A stretch of 64,000 bases of DNA from NCBI RefSeq assembly GCF_003390335.1, contig NZ_QUOU01000001.1, positions 3,162,001 through 3,226,000 on the forward strand. The letters are read 5' to 3'. Every line of letters starts with the position of its first letter. Within the stretch, counting starts at the first letter, position 1. Source of the DNA: Thalassotalea euphylliae. GTDB lineage: Bacteria; Pseudomonadota; Gammaproteobacteria; Enterobacterales; Alteromonadaceae. The notes under the pieces were generated by a model. It ran no database searches and was not told the DNA's origin. It worked only from the letters and a program-made list of their open reading frames with translations. The position numbers and the translations under genes are program-made. Positions 42,932 through 53,232 of this stretch are shown here, one piece after another.

Positions 42932-44758
42932 TTATAGTGGCACGACATCAAATGGCGAAGTCAGGCGAAATTCACTTTCATCGCCATGAAACGGCACCGT
43001 ACCGTGCCATACATAAGAAGGAAAAAGCGCTAAAGTGCCAGCTGAAGGTTGAATAATTTTTGCTATTTGCTCTCGTTCCCCTAATTGCATTGAAGTTTCA
43101 CCGAATTTAATCGCCCCAGCATTTTCCAGCTGGTTAGCACCTGAAAGCTCAGGTAATGATACGTAAAACGCAGAGCTCAACCAGCCCGCAGGATGGACGT
43201 GATTAACATGAAAGCCGTTGGATTTAAGTTTCACAGACCAAGATCCCGCAAACGTAAAGTTAGATGATTTCCTCGCCAATAAAGGATGGGTCTTGTCGTC
43301 AGGCAAAGAAGCGATATGCTCCTTAACTACTTGAGTCAGTGCTTGTTTTAACTTGCCAATCACGGGGTGTTTTTTATGTAATAGTCGACCTGGCGTTTGG
43401 GTACCGTGTTTTAGCGTTTGTTTAAGCGGCGCTTGATCTAATTGGTGCATCGACAGTAACACTGACTTGAGCTCCGCTAAAAAGTCATTTAAAGACTGAT
43501 AACCGTTGGGCGTCGATATCTGATAAGGTTTAACGAACTTGTCGTAGTCAACTAGCCACTGGTAACGATCATCCGCTTGTAGTCGCCAACAGGTGCTCTT
43601 ATAAGCCAATAATAACTGGTGATATGGCTCCCTAAGCTCTGCTTGCGCAATATAATAAAGCGCTTTCTCATAATCAGCATTGACGATACAAACATTGACT
43701 AAATCGAGCGCTAAATCGAGTGTAAAATTCTGCGCTATCGCTTGCTCAAATAATGCTATCGCCTCACTGTTTTGCTGTTTGACTCCACGGATTTTCCCCT
43801 CAGTATGCAACAGTGGACTGGTCACTTGAATAGCCTTTGCCGTATCTATAATTTGTTCGGCCTCTTGATACAACTTAGCGTCAAACATCGCTTCCGCATA
43901 CGCATGACGTATTTCCATGTTTTTAGGTAAGTGCTCGATCGCCAATTTAAAGCTATGACCAAATTTTTCCTTGTGGTTGCGCTGCCAATAAAACTCATTG
44001 AGTGTTTGATGGACTTCGACATCACTCGGCTTCTTGTTTAACGCACTCCAATAAAATTGCTCTGCCTGCTCGTATTTTCCTTGTTCAAACAGGGTATTCG
44101 CCATATTAAAATCTACTTGGCTGATTTGAGGTGCCAATTCTCTGGCTTTGGTGAAACAAGCGAAGGCGTGCTCATGTTGTTCCATCAATTTATAAGTCAG
44201 ACCTAAATTGTGCAGTGCATTGACATAATTCGGGTTAATTTGCAGCACTTTCTGATACTGCTCAATCGCATTGGGGAAGTTTTCTTGTACTCGATAGATG
44301 TCCGCTTTAACCGTTAACACAGAGGTATTGTTTGCCACTAGTCTTAAAGCAACGTCGATGGCTTTCATTGCTTCACCAAGTTTGCGTTGGGCCAATAACA
44401 CTATGGCTAAATTCTTCCACGCATCTGTAAATGTTTTATCTAGACTCGTCGCTTGTTGATAAAGCTGTTCAGCCTCAAACGGTTGTTGATTAGCCGCAAG
44501 TAAATTTGCGTAGTTATTTAAAACCTGTGGCTGCTTACTATCAATCGCCAGACAATGCTCAAAGCTCTGTTTTGCATTTTCGAAATGATCAAGCTGTTTA
44601 TAGGCGATGGCAAGTAAATGATAAATATCTGGCTGATTCGGGTAACGTTTGAGCAGACCATTAGTTTGCCTAATCACCTCTTGCTGCTCACCGCGTTGAA
44701 GCATTCGCTGTAATTGTTGGAGTATAGTAGTGAGATTATGCTGAACAGATGACGACAT
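42932..44758 (-). CDS. TPR protein with C-terminal 2OG-Fe(II) oxygenase domain
   Basis: A 608-residue cytoplasmic protein. Residues 1-340 are at least eight TPR repeats (for example YHLLAIAYKQLDHFENAKQS, NALHNLGLTYKLMEQHEHAF). The C-terminal 220 residues form a 2OG-Fe(II) oxygenase domain: FTFAGSWSVKLKSNGFHVNH with VHPAGWLSSAFYVSLPE, later ALFPSYVWHGTVPF with the distal His, and the Arg in FRLTSPFDVVPL. The TPR array probably presents a protein substrate. It is the promoter-proximal gene of the three-gene minus operon. Confidence 0.88.
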   Translation of the reverse strand: MSSSVQHNLTTILQQLQRMLQRGEQQEVIRQTNGLLKRYPNQPDIYHLLAIAYKQLDHFENAKQSFEHCLAIDSKQPQVLNNYANLLAANQQPFEAEQLYQQATSLDKTFTDAWKNLAIVLLAQRKLGEAMKAIDVALRLVANNTSVLTVKADIYRVQENFPNAIEQYQKVLQINPNYVNALHNLGLTYKLMEQHEHAFACFTKARELAPQISQVDFNMANTLFEQGKYEQAEQFYWSALNKKPSDVEVHQTLNEFYWQRNHKEKFGHSFKLAIEHLPKNMEIRHAYAEAMFDAKLYQEAEQIIDTAKAIQVTSPLLHTEGKIRGVKQQNSEAIALFEQAIAQNFTLDLALDLVNVCIVNADYEKALYYIAQAELREPYHQLLLAYKSTCWRLQADDRYQWLVDYDKFVKPYQISTPNGYQSLNDFLAELKSVLLSMHQLDQAPLKQTLKHGTQTPGRLLHKKHPVIGKLKQALTQVVKEHIASLPDDKTHPLLARKSSNFTFAGSWSVKLKSNGFHVNHVHPAGWLSSAFYVSLPELSGANQLENAGAIKFGETSMQLGEREQIAKIIQPSAGTLALFPSYVWHGTVPFHGDESEFRLTSPFDVVPL

Positions 44759-44892
44759 TGAATACTAACGAATAATTTCTCTTGTTCTTATTGTAATGAA
44801 AACTCAGCAACTTAATAGAGAAAGATATTGATATAGCCCAATCTCAGACATTTTTTGATTGGCAGGTTAGCGTTTAACAATGAAAGTAAATG

Positions 44893-44926
44893 CAAAAAAA
44901 ATGGCCAACCTAAGTTGACCATTTTT
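44893..44926 (-). terminator. terminator after first TonB-dependent receptor
   Basis: Arms ATGGCCAAC (44901-44909) and GTTGACCAT (44914-44922) with one mismatch, followed on the minus strand by a run of Us. Confidence 0.8.
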
Positions 44927-44958
44927 ATAAACGTTAATTACTTACTTTTAACCAGTGA

Positions 44959-47781
44959 TTAGTTAAATGTGTAAGTACCGCTTAGGAAGAAGCGTGGACC
45001 GAATACGTCGTATACTTCTGGGAAAGTGTTAGCTTGTTGCTGTGAATCACCAAGTAGTTGTGGTTCTTCATCAAGAATGTTCTTAACACCAAAGTTCACT
45101 TTCAACGCATCGCTTACTACGTATGCCGCAGAAAGATCTAAGTAAATCTTAGAGTCTAACTCTGGTACTACTAACTCGTCAGCTGTTGCAGTGCCTTCAG
45201 AGATTTGATCATCTTCTGTTTCACCGATGTAGCGAACTAATGCAGATAGCGTTAGATCACCCGTTGTCCAGTTGATACGCGTATTAGATTGGAACTCTGG
45301 GCGTGGCGCGCCACATGTGTTACCGAAGTAACCGTCACATTTGTTGATTTGGTCAGGTAACGCGGCAATTGGTGTACTTTCATACTTATCTAAGAACGTA
45401 GAGCGGAACTGAACGTTTAAGCTTGAACCATTACCGAATAAACCAAAATCAAACTCTGTGTTGTAGGTAATGTTGAAGTCGATACCTGAAGTTTCGATCA
45501 AACCAATGTTTTCGTTAAGTGACTTAACAAGTGAAACGTTACCGTCGGTACGACGAGAGATATTTTGACACGTTACGTCATTAATGTCTTGAGCAACGTT
45601 GTAACAAACGTTAAGTGTGTTGTTTACACCAAAAGATGCGATTGCGTCTTCAATTTCGATTGAGAAGTAATCAAGAGTAAAATCTAGACCGTCCATCGGT
45701 TGAACTACAACACCGACAGTGAAGGTATCTGATGTTTCTTCTTGAAGATCAACGTTACCACCAAATGAACCTTCGATTTGCGCATTTGCTTGTTCGAAGT
45801 TACCTACCATTCCTGCTGGAACACCAGTAGCTTCACAAAGCGCTACGTCAGTAACACCAGCTTGGAAACCGTTGCTAGCACATGGGTCAGTCGCACCTGG
45901 GAAGCCGTTAGCAGCACCTTGGAAAAGCTCAGCTACGTTTGGCGCACGAACCGCTTGTTGGTAACCAATTCGAGTAGAAATCCACTCTGTTGGAGCCCAG
46001 TTAACTGCTGCCGCGAAAGACTCAACGTTACCAATGTTAGAGTAATCAGCGAAACGTGCCGCACCCCATAGGCTTAAGTCTTCAGCAAACTCTTTACCTG
46101 AAAGTACAGGAATTGAAATCTCTGTAAAGAATTCATCAGAAGAGTAGCTACCTACTGTTGCTTCACCAGCGTTGAAACCTAATACGTCACCTGACGCTAG
46201 GAACTCATCTGGACGGAAAGAAGACTCATCTTGACGCTTCTCATAACCGAATACTAAACCGATTGGCTCTTGCGCACCTGGTAATGTCCAAGGTGTAGTA
46301 CCAGCAACGTTAGCCATAAAGACTTCTTGTGTCACGTTAGTAACGTTTGACGCACCAACGTTTACAAAGTCAACAGCTGCTTGTGAGATGTTACCTGCAC
46401 CAAAGATGTTAATTGGTACACAGCCACCTGAAGTGTCTTGACACTCAGTACCGGCGTCATTTGTCAGCGCTGCTTGGATAAAGCGAGACGCTGAAACGTC
46501 GTTGTTTAATAAGTTAGTTTGGTCAAGCATTGAGCGGCTGTAGAATACATCGTATGACCAATCGTCGTTAATGTAACCGTCAACACCTAATAGAATACGG
46601 AATGCATCACGTGTATCGATTGATTGACGTGAACCATTTTCTACCATACGACGGCCGATAAACGCTTCGTAGTTACCGTTGTCGTTTAGGTCACCACTGT
46701 TCAAGAACGCTTGTTGAACTTCTGGTGAGAAGAAAGCACTGTTCGGGTTAATTTCAATCGTAGTAAATGCCGGAGTAGGCGCAAGTTCTTGTGGAACTTC
46801 GTTACGAATGTAAGAAACTTCGGTGTAAATGCGGTGCTCGTCAGTTACGTAGAAGTGAGCGAAAGCACTTGCAGAGTAACGTTCTTGTGGTAATTGTAAG
46901 AAGTTATCTGGCGCGTAGTTAAAGCGTGAGCTTGGCTCAACCCATGGTAAACCTTCACCGTTAGGGCCAAACGTACCTAATACAGTACCATCAGCTAATG
47001 TCGGGCCACCGAAAATACGTGTACCAGGAACACCTGATGAACCACCTGCTACTAGCTCGTCGCCGCTTTCTGTTAGTGCAACACTTGAGAAATCACGTTC
47101 GCCTTGGAATAACGCTTCACGCTTTGAGTAACCTAAGTAAACAACTGCGTTACCGCGGTCATCAGCAAAGTTACCACCCATAGTCATATCTAGGTTGAAC
47201 TTCTCTGCGTCACCTTCGTCAGTAATGTCGTATAGCGTTGAGAATTCAACGCCTTCGAAATCATCTTTCATGTTGAAGTTAACAACACCACCTAATGCAT
47301 CTGAACCGTATACCGCAGAAGCACCACCTGTGATGATTTCAACATTTTCGATCAATGACGCTGGGATAGTGTTTAAGTCAACAACACCATCTTGGCGAGC
47401 TGGAATCCAGCGACGGCCATTAACCATAACCAATGTACGTGAAGTGCCTAAACCACGTAAATCAACTGTTGCTGTACCATCACCTGGGTTGTTTGAGCTA
47501 GGACCGAATGAAGGAAGTGTTGAAGGTAACTCAGCTAGCTTTTGCTCAACGTTAAGGTTACCTGAAATAGCAAACTCTTGTGCGTCAACTTCGATGATAG
47601 GCGTTACCGCCGTTAATTCTTGACGCTTAATACGAGAACCAGTTACTTGAATGCGTTCTACACCTTCTTCAGCAGCTTCTTCAGCAAAAGCTACTGAGGC
47701 AGGCATTGCCATTGCCGTTGTTGCCGCACCGGCAGCAATAGCAAGTCTTACAGCACGTGTAAGCTTATTATTTTGATACAT
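44959..47781 (-). CDS. TonB-dependent outer-membrane receptor
   Basis: A 940-residue receptor. Signal peptide residues 1-33 (ASVAFA-EE). The TonB-box region VERIQVTGSRIKR lies near 41-53. The plug domain has STVDLRGLGTSRTLVMVNG-like and IPASLIENVEIITGGASAVY motifs. The rest is a 22-stranded barrel ending FFLSGTYTFN. The last strand ends in Asn rather than Phe. It is of the large GSRI type common in Alteromonadales. It follows the modifying-enzyme cluster and could be energised by the adjacent TonB2 operon. Ligand unknown. Confidence 0.94.
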   Translation of the reverse strand: MYQNNKLTRAVRLAIAAGAATTAMAMPASVAFAEEAAEEGVERIQVTGSRIKRQELTAVTPIIEVDAQEFAISGNLNVEQKLAELPSTLPSFGPSSNNPGDGTATVDLRGLGTSRTLVMVNGRRWIPARQDGVVDLNTIPASLIENVEIITGGASAVYGSDALGGVVNFNMKDDFEGVEFSTLYDITDEGDAEKFNLDMTMGGNFADDRGNAVVYLGYSKREALFQGERDFSSVALTESGDELVAGGSSGVPGTRIFGGPTLADGTVLGTFGPNGEGLPWVEPSSRFNYAPDNFLQLPQERYSASAFAHFYVTDEHRIYTEVSYIRNEVPQELAPTPAFTTIEINPNSAFFSPEVQQAFLNSGDLNDNGNYEAFIGRRMVENGSRQSIDTRDAFRILLGVDGYINDDWSYDVFYSRSMLDQTNLLNNDVSASRFIQAALTNDAGTECQDTSGGCVPINIFGAGNISQAAVDFVNVGASNVTNVTQEVFMANVAGTTPWTLPGAQEPIGLVFGYEKRQDESSFRPDEFLASGDVLGFNAGEATVGSYSSDEFFTEISIPVLSGKEFAEDLSLWGAARFADYSNIGNVESFAAAVNWAPTEWISTRIGYQQAVRAPNVAELFQGAANGFPGATDPCASNGFQAGVTDVALCEATGVPAGMVGNFEQANAQIEGSFGGNVDLQEETSDTFTVGVVVQPMDGLDFTLDYFSIEIEDAIASFGVNNTLNVCYNVAQDINDVTCQNISRRTDGNVSLVKSLNENIGLIETSGIDFNITYNTEFDFGLFGNGSSLNVQFRSTFLDKYESTPIAALPDQINKCDGYFGNTCGAPRPEFQSNTRINWTTGDLTLSALVRYIGETEDDQISEGTATADELVVPELDSKIYLDLSAAYVVSDALKVNFGVKNILDEEPQLLGDSQQQANTFPEVYDVFGPRFFLSGTYTFN

Positions 47782-48481
47782 GTTTTACTCCCTGGATCAC
47801 TTTCGTGATTTTAGTTTTTTGAGTGCAAGGCTATGTTGCCTTGTTAGTTTTCTGTCGGTCTAAGACCTGATCTGTCGCTTAGGATATTAAACGGATTCCA
47901 ATTACAGCGTCAACACCATTTACTACGATTGAGCAACATCTCTAACATTCAGAAACATAGAAAAACATTTAATTACATTTACTTTTCGGCGATTATCTAG
48001 ACATCAGGGTCCTTTTCCCAACCACATGAATAGATTGATATTTGAGTGCAAACTATCAGTGAGCGACATTGACACTATGCCAATCAATGCCCTAACCCTA
48101 TGTTTTAAAATAATTAAAAATACCCCCCAATGAAAAACACTTGCCTCGTTCATTGGCTCATCATGACAAATCTTACGTTTATTTGCCTTATCGCTAAATG
48201 TAAACCTAAGTTAACAAAAACAGTATTTTCACATGTTACTAAATTTGTAACTGTTGAACCGAAACCTAATTCCTGACACGAACAAACCAGAAAATAGCCT
48301 CAACTACAGTGTTTCTTGCTATCTCCTGATTAAAAGCTAAGCAACAAATCTAGGCTGTGCGGTATCGTGAGTAAACATGAGAGAAACCATACCCCTTTCG
48401 ACATGATTTATACCAAATTGGTCGAAAGGCGCAAAAATAGCTGTGATATACTCGCGCTTTCGTTTCTTCCGAGGTTAATTA
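47782..48481. other. long divergent intergenic region
   Basis: About 700 bp between the first receptor gene and the TSUP gene. No protein-coding frame or clear RNA structure was seen. It must carry both promoters. A GATTTATACCAAATTGGTC stretch near 48404 is a short palindrome-like site. Confidence 0.5.
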
Positions 48482-49261
48482 ATGGCTCCAGTGTTAGACA
48501 TCAGCATGTGGATTGCGATTTGCGCAGTTGGCTTTATTGCTGGCTTTATCGATGCGATTGCTGGTGGTGGTGGTATGTTAACCGTGCCGACTCTTCTTGC
48601 CTCAGGTCTTCCTCCCCATGTTGCCCTAGGTACTAATAAATTAGCCTCCAGTTTCGGCACGTTAACCGCTTCATTTACTTTTTATCGGAAAAAACTATTT
48701 AGCCCGGGCTTTTGGCGCTATGCACTGATTTATACCGCAATAGGCTCAGTGTTGGGCACTATTGTTGTCAGTCACATATCAACGGAATGGCTCGAAAAAG
48801 GCTTGCCAATTTTAATTATGACAACCGCTTTGTACACATTAGTCGCTAAAAATGTTTGTAATGACCAAATGGGATTACCCAAATCATCCCCCATTATCAA
48901 ACGTAAGCAAATGTGCCAAGGCACTATACTCGGGTTTTATGACGGAGTTGCAGGCCCTGGTACAGGCGCTTTTTGGATGGCTTCGAGTTCGGCTTTGTAC
49001 AAAATGAACTTATTATTAAGTAGTGGCTTATCGCGCTCTTGCAATTTTGTCAGTAACGTATGCTCGCTAGCGACATTTATTTACCTTGGCCATGTCAATG
49101 TATTACTCGGCATTTCGATGGGGCTGTTTTTAATGCTTGGCGCTTGGGTTGGTGCGCACTCAGCAATTAAATTTGGTAGCCGCTTTATTCGCCCCGTATT
49201 TATTTTTGTCGTTTGTGTGATTTCTTTAAACCTTGCATGGCAAGCTTGGTTTACCGGTTAA
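48482..49261 (+). CDS. TSUP/TauE-SafE family transporter
   Basis: A 259-residue inner-membrane protein of the TSUP (TauE/SafE) family, with about eight membrane segments. Conserved motifs are GFIAGFIDAIAGGGGMLTVP with GLPPHVALGTNKLASSFGT, and the second-half repeat GFYDGVAGPGTGAFW. Family members move sulfite, sulfonates or other organic anions. No metabolic partner is adjacent, so the substrate cannot be stated. It is followed by a strong terminator. Confidence 0.9.
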   Translation: MAPVLDISMWIAICAVGFIAGFIDAIAGGGGMLTVPTLLASGLPPHVALGTNKLASSFGTLTASFTFYRKKLFSPGFWRYALIYTAIGSVLGTIVVSHISTEWLEKGLPILIMTTALYTLVAKNVCNDQMGLPKSSPIIKRKQMCQGTILGFYDGVAGPGTGAFWMASSSALYKMNLLLSSGLSRSCNFVSNVCSLATFIYLGHVNVLLGISMGLFLMLGAWVGAHSAIKFGSRFIRPVFIFVVCVISLNLAWQAWFTG

Positions 49262-49294
49262 TTTACCACAGCCATAGTTGGCAGAATCATAAAA

Positions 49295-49329
49295 CAAAAA
49301 TGCCAGCTGTTGATAAGCTGGCATTTTTT
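49295..49329. terminator. bidirectional terminator after TSUP gene
   Basis: Arms TGCCAGCT (49301-49308) and AGCTGGCA (49316-49323) with an A-run before and T-run after, between convergent genes. Confidence 0.9.
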
Positions 49330-49377
49330 GTCTCAGCGCTGTATTTATGCAGCGCTAACTTCTCAATCTATGATTGA

Positions 49378-52275
49378 CTAAAGTGATACATTGATGCCGG
49401 CATAAGCGCGACGACCAACTAAGTCATATAGTGGGTTCGTAATATAACCTGGTGCTAATTTATCGGTTAGGTTACGAATACCCGCATTGACTGCAATAGT
49501 ATCAGATACTTGGTAGCTGAAACCTAAGTCGTGCGTGATAATCGTGCCGACAAAAGCAGGTGATATATCTTCTGGTGTGTCACCCGTTGGTGAGATATCC
49601 AGCGTGAAACTGCGATCAATCATGCGAGACGACCAACTAACAGTTAAGTCATCAAGCTGGTAATCAGCGCCAAAGCGTACTTGCCACTCAGGATCACCAA
49701 CTTCACCATCTTCCACGTTAATTTCATCAGGGCGATCTTGGAATTCAAACTCTTCCAATTCAAGTAACTTGTTCACTAATAAGTTAACAGTCATTTCACC
49801 CGGTAAATTAACAGCTCCAAGTCCCATTACATAACGAGCTTGCGCTTCAATACCTTTCGTATTTAACGCAGCCGCATTTAAGTAACCAGAACGTACTAGA
49901 GAGATATCATTGGTCACTGGATCACGATCTACTTGGCTACAAAAACCTTGATCTAAACCGCCCGTCGCATCAACACAGTTATCAACAACATTTTGTGCCT
50001 CAACAAATGTTATAGCGTCAGTAATTTCGATATCGTAGTAATCAACCGTCAATGAGAAGTCTTCAATAAATGAAGGAGTCCAAACCGCACCAATCGTTAA
50101 TGATTCTGACTCTTCTGACTCAAGTGAAGCATTACCACCGGAAAGTAAGTCGACAGAAACGTTATCGTTTGCTTCAAAGCCAGCAGGAATAGCCAGCGCA
50201 GCACAGTTGGCAACGCGGTCTGCGTCATCGGTAATATTATCAATATCACAAGGGTCATTAACGTTAGCAAAGCCAGGCGATAATGGATCAAACGCTTCCG
50301 TAATATTTGGTGCGCGTACTGCTTCACCTAATGTGCCTCGGATTCGCAAGTCTTCAAACGGCGCATACATCAAGCCAACTTTCCACGCTTCTGCTGTGCC
50401 AGCGTGTGAGTAATCTGCACTTCTGAACGCACCATCTAAGGTCAATTCATGTGCAAATGCAACGCCAGATAATAGCGGTAAGCTTACTTCAATAAAGAAT
50501 TCACTTACATCGTATTCGCCGTAAGAGTCTGGTGTTGCCGCACTGGTTAGGAAACCACCTTTGGTTAACTCGTCAGTTATTGAGCCAGAAGTTTCTTCGC
50601 GGTACTCAAAACCTGTTGCGATGCCAACTGGACCACCTTGGAGTTCAAAGAACTCGCTCGTATCGAACACTAACGTACCGCCGATAAACTCCTGAGTGAT
50701 CTCATCTTTTCGAGTCACATCAGCTGAAACAAAGTCTCTAGCGGCTTGCGAACTGCTTTGACCAAATGGATTAAACGCAACACAATCTGCGGCATTGATT
50801 CGCGCAGGATCTTTGTAGTCTTCGCCTTGTGCACTAGCTAATTGGCTGCGGCACACGGCTTCGCCTGTTGCAGGGTCAATAACTGAATCGACGGCTGCCG
50901 CAAAGTTGCTTGGAATTAAATCATTAAGTGTTTTACGCGTATTGGTTGTTTTGCCATAAACATAGTAAAGCTCCCAATCAAAATCCGTTTCACTTAATGT
51001 AAACGCTCCGTTAAAACCAGCTGTGTAACGGAATAACTCACGACGGTTATCGGCTGAACGGTTACCAAGCTCATCAAAGAACTTAGCCATTGAAACTGAC
51101 GTTTGGCCAGCATCTAGTAACGTTTGACGTAATGTTGGATCTAAGAACGCATTATCTTGTACGTTAATATCGATACTACCGAAGCGGAAAGACGGTTGGA
51201 ATTGCTGTTTAATGTCTGAACGAACAAACTTAATATCACCGTTAAATGTAATATTGTCGGTAATATCGTAAGTTAGCGTAGAGCTTAGGTTCACCTTCTC
51301 AACTTCTGGTGAATAGTTTTCATAGGCTTCAGGAGAAAAACAGAACTGACAACCATCTGGGAAATTACCAAACGCAAAGCTACCCGTGTTCTCACGCTCA
51401 GCTTGTCTTAACGGGTTACCAGCATCGTCAAATACCCAAAGACCTGCTGCACCGCCGAATGGATTGATCACACCGTTGGCGTGAATTACCTCAGAAACCA
51501 CGTTCGTCACACGTAAACGGTCGGCAATTCCATCGTCTTCACCTGTATTTAACGGGTTAATGACGCTGCCCCAGTTGTCGTATTGGCGAATATCCGTTGC
51601 TAATACCTCGCCAATGCGATCATAACTGGCAAAGAAGGTTACGTTACCATCGTCAAAGTCAGTACCAGAAAGGATACTAATAGTGTGATTGCGCGAATTC
51701 ACCCCTTCGGTTGACTTGGCACCCGTGACGTTAAAGTCAAAACCTTCGTAGTCTTTTTTCAGGATAACGTTAATAACACCTGAAACAGCATCTGAACCGT
51801 AAATCGCTGAAGCACCACCGGTTATCACTTCTACGCGTTCAATCAAGCCAGCTGGAATTGTTGATAAGTCAACAGTAGCCTCACCTGGGTTACCAGCTAC
51901 ATGGCGCTTACCATTGACCAATACCAAAGTACGAGAAGCACCTAAGCTGCGTAAATCCGCAGAGCTTGTGCCAGCAACGTCATTATCGCCGTTATTGCCG
52001 ATCAAAGAGTCGCTCGCGCCAATTGCTGGCAGTTCGCTCAAAATACTACCTAAATCTGGCGTACCAAATTTTTGAATGTCTCTGGCCTCTAATGTCACAA
52101 CGGGTGTCGGTTGTGATAACTCAGAACGAGCAATACGTGAACCTGTTACTTGGATCACTTCCTCGTCTGGATTTACTTGCGCATCTTGTGCATTCGCAGT
52201 CATGGCGGTGACAGAAGACGCACCAATGACCATAGCCAAGCGAACAGCCTTGGCCACTTTATTACTATTGAACAT
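49378..52275 (-). CDS. TonB-dependent outer-membrane receptor
   Basis: A 965-residue receptor. The frame is open to 52359, but the ATG at 52275 starts a proper signal peptide (FNSNKVAKAVRLAMVIGASS, cleavage near NAQ-DA) behind a GGGAAAA site. The TonB-box region EEVIQVTGSRIARSEL and plug motifs (SSADLRSLGASRTLVLVNGK, IPAGLIERVEVITGGASAIY) parallel the first receptor, so the two are paralogues. The barrel ends RAYAGINVSL. It is transcribed alone. Ligand unknown. Confidence 0.94.
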   Translation of the reverse strand: MFNSNKVAKAVRLAMVIGASSVTAMTANAQDAQVNPDEEVIQVTGSRIARSELSQPTPVVTLEARDIQKFGTPDLGSILSELPAIGASDSLIGNNGDNDVAGTSSADLRSLGASRTLVLVNGKRHVAGNPGEATVDLSTIPAGLIERVEVITGGASAIYGSDAVSGVINVILKKDYEGFDFNVTGAKSTEGVNSRNHTISILSGTDFDDGNVTFFASYDRIGEVLATDIRQYDNWGSVINPLNTGEDDGIADRLRVTNVVSEVIHANGVINPFGGAAGLWVFDDAGNPLRQAERENTGSFAFGNFPDGCQFCFSPEAYENYSPEVEKVNLSSTLTYDITDNITFNGDIKFVRSDIKQQFQPSFRFGSIDINVQDNAFLDPTLRQTLLDAGQTSVSMAKFFDELGNRSADNRRELFRYTAGFNGAFTLSETDFDWELYYVYGKTTNTRKTLNDLIPSNFAAAVDSVIDPATGEAVCRSQLASAQGEDYKDPARINAADCVAFNPFGQSSSQAARDFVSADVTRKDEITQEFIGGTLVFDTSEFFELQGGPVGIATGFEYREETSGSITDELTKGGFLTSAATPDSYGEYDVSEFFIEVSLPLLSGVAFAHELTLDGAFRSADYSHAGTAEAWKVGLMYAPFEDLRIRGTLGEAVRAPNITEAFDPLSPGFANVNDPCDIDNITDDADRVANCAALAIPAGFEANDNVSVDLLSGGNASLESEESESLTIGAVWTPSFIEDFSLTVDYYDIEITDAITFVEAQNVVDNCVDATGGLDQGFCSQVDRDPVTNDISLVRSGYLNAAALNTKGIEAQARYVMGLGAVNLPGEMTVNLLVNKLLELEEFEFQDRPDEINVEDGEVGDPEWQVRFGADYQLDDLTVSWSSRMIDRSFTLDISPTGDTPEDISPAFVGTIITHDLGFSYQVSDTIAVNAGIRNLTDKLAPGYITNPLYDLVGRRAYAGINVSL

Positions 52276-52795
52276 AATTTTCCCGTGTACGCTGCAATTT
52301 AGCCGCAGCGCAATTAGTGTTTTATCTTTTTTGAAGTTACCAACGAAGAGTCCCAGCAATAGGGCTTCGGCTCATTGGGGCGAGTCATTATTCACAAATT
52401 CACATACAGTTCAATAAGCGGTGGTTACGTGAGCTTGTATTCGCATTCTGCAAACTTATGTTTATCTCACTGTTATCGATTTTTTGTCGGAAATAGTACA
52501 AAAAACCAAATTATCGAGCATTTAAAGGGCAAAATTAACCGAAAAAGAAATATGTAATTTTTTGATCGAATTTGGTCTAAATTTAACCAAACGGTCAACG
52601 TCACACTTTTTGGCACTAAATTTACTGTGTTAAGCATCGAGATAAACAAAGATACGTGATGGACGCCAGCCAACGTTGTTCAATGCATTAGCCTACTATT
52701 TTGTCTTTTAGACTCGCTAATTTCGTTAGCATTTTCCAGCAACTCAAGTTAGGCTTACGACTAGATAAAATAGTTAGAAAAACCAGAGGAATAAG
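52276..52795. other. intergenic region, nothing recognised
   Basis: About 520 bp between the second receptor and the ComFB gene, with no convincing coding frame or structured RNA. Divergent promoters are expected here. Confidence 0.5.
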
Positions 52796-53056
52796 ATGAA
52801 AATTTCTGACGACATTCATAATTATTATGAAAACCTTGTTGTTGAGCAATTTGAAGAATTGGCACTTGACGACAAATATGATGCTGATTTTATCGCTGAC
52901 TTAACCTGCATCGTATTAAACCAATTACCAACACGCTACATACGGCATGAAGTTGATATGGCTTTCTACATGCCAGCCTCAGAGCGCTTTGAAATGGAAA
53001 GTAAAGTTAAAGTGGCCGTACAAAAAGGCCTAGAATTTATGAAAGCGCACAGCTAA
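52796..53056 (+). CDS. late competence protein ComFB family
   Basis: An 86-residue cytoplasmic protein of the ComFB family: DDIHNYYENLVVEQFEELAL, then DADFIADLTCIVLNQLPTRY and IRHEVDMAFYMPASERFEME. The ALNQLPPRY-type core is the family hallmark. The family is linked to competence in Bacillus and to cyclic-dinucleotide binding in cyanobacteria. Its role in gammaproteobacteria is not settled. It has an AGAGGAA ribosome-binding site and stands alone. Confidence 0.85.
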   Translation: MKISDDIHNYYENLVVEQFEELALDDKYDADFIADLTCIVLNQLPTRYIRHEVDMAFYMPASERFEMESKVKVAVQKGLEFMKAHS

Positions 53057-53232
53057 AACCATTTACGCTGTTCGGTATTTTCAATTAGCAAGTGCTTCAA
53101 TAGTTGTTGCACTTGCTGATCTGTATCATCAAACGCAATATCCACATTAATTTTTTTCTTGTTGAAAACGACGATTACACACCTTGGCAGGAAGTTTGAG
53201 CGCACTGCCGTCTGGCCGTCAATGCCTCCCAA
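53053..53232 (-). CDS. possible small protein or gene remnant, unrecognised
   Basis: A 59-codon open frame that would start at a TTG (53232) and ends in TAG at 53053, overlapping the stop of the ComFB gene on the other strand. The predicted residues include FLPRCVIVVFNKKKINVDIA and LLKHLLIENTEQRKWF, which look protein-like. A second open stretch in another frame upstream (53175-53390) could be an earlier part of the same gene after a frameshift. No family was recognised. Confidence 0.25.
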   Translation of the reverse strand: MGGIDGQTAVRSNFLPRCVIVVFNKKKINVDIAFDDTDQQVQQLLKHLLIENTEQRKWF

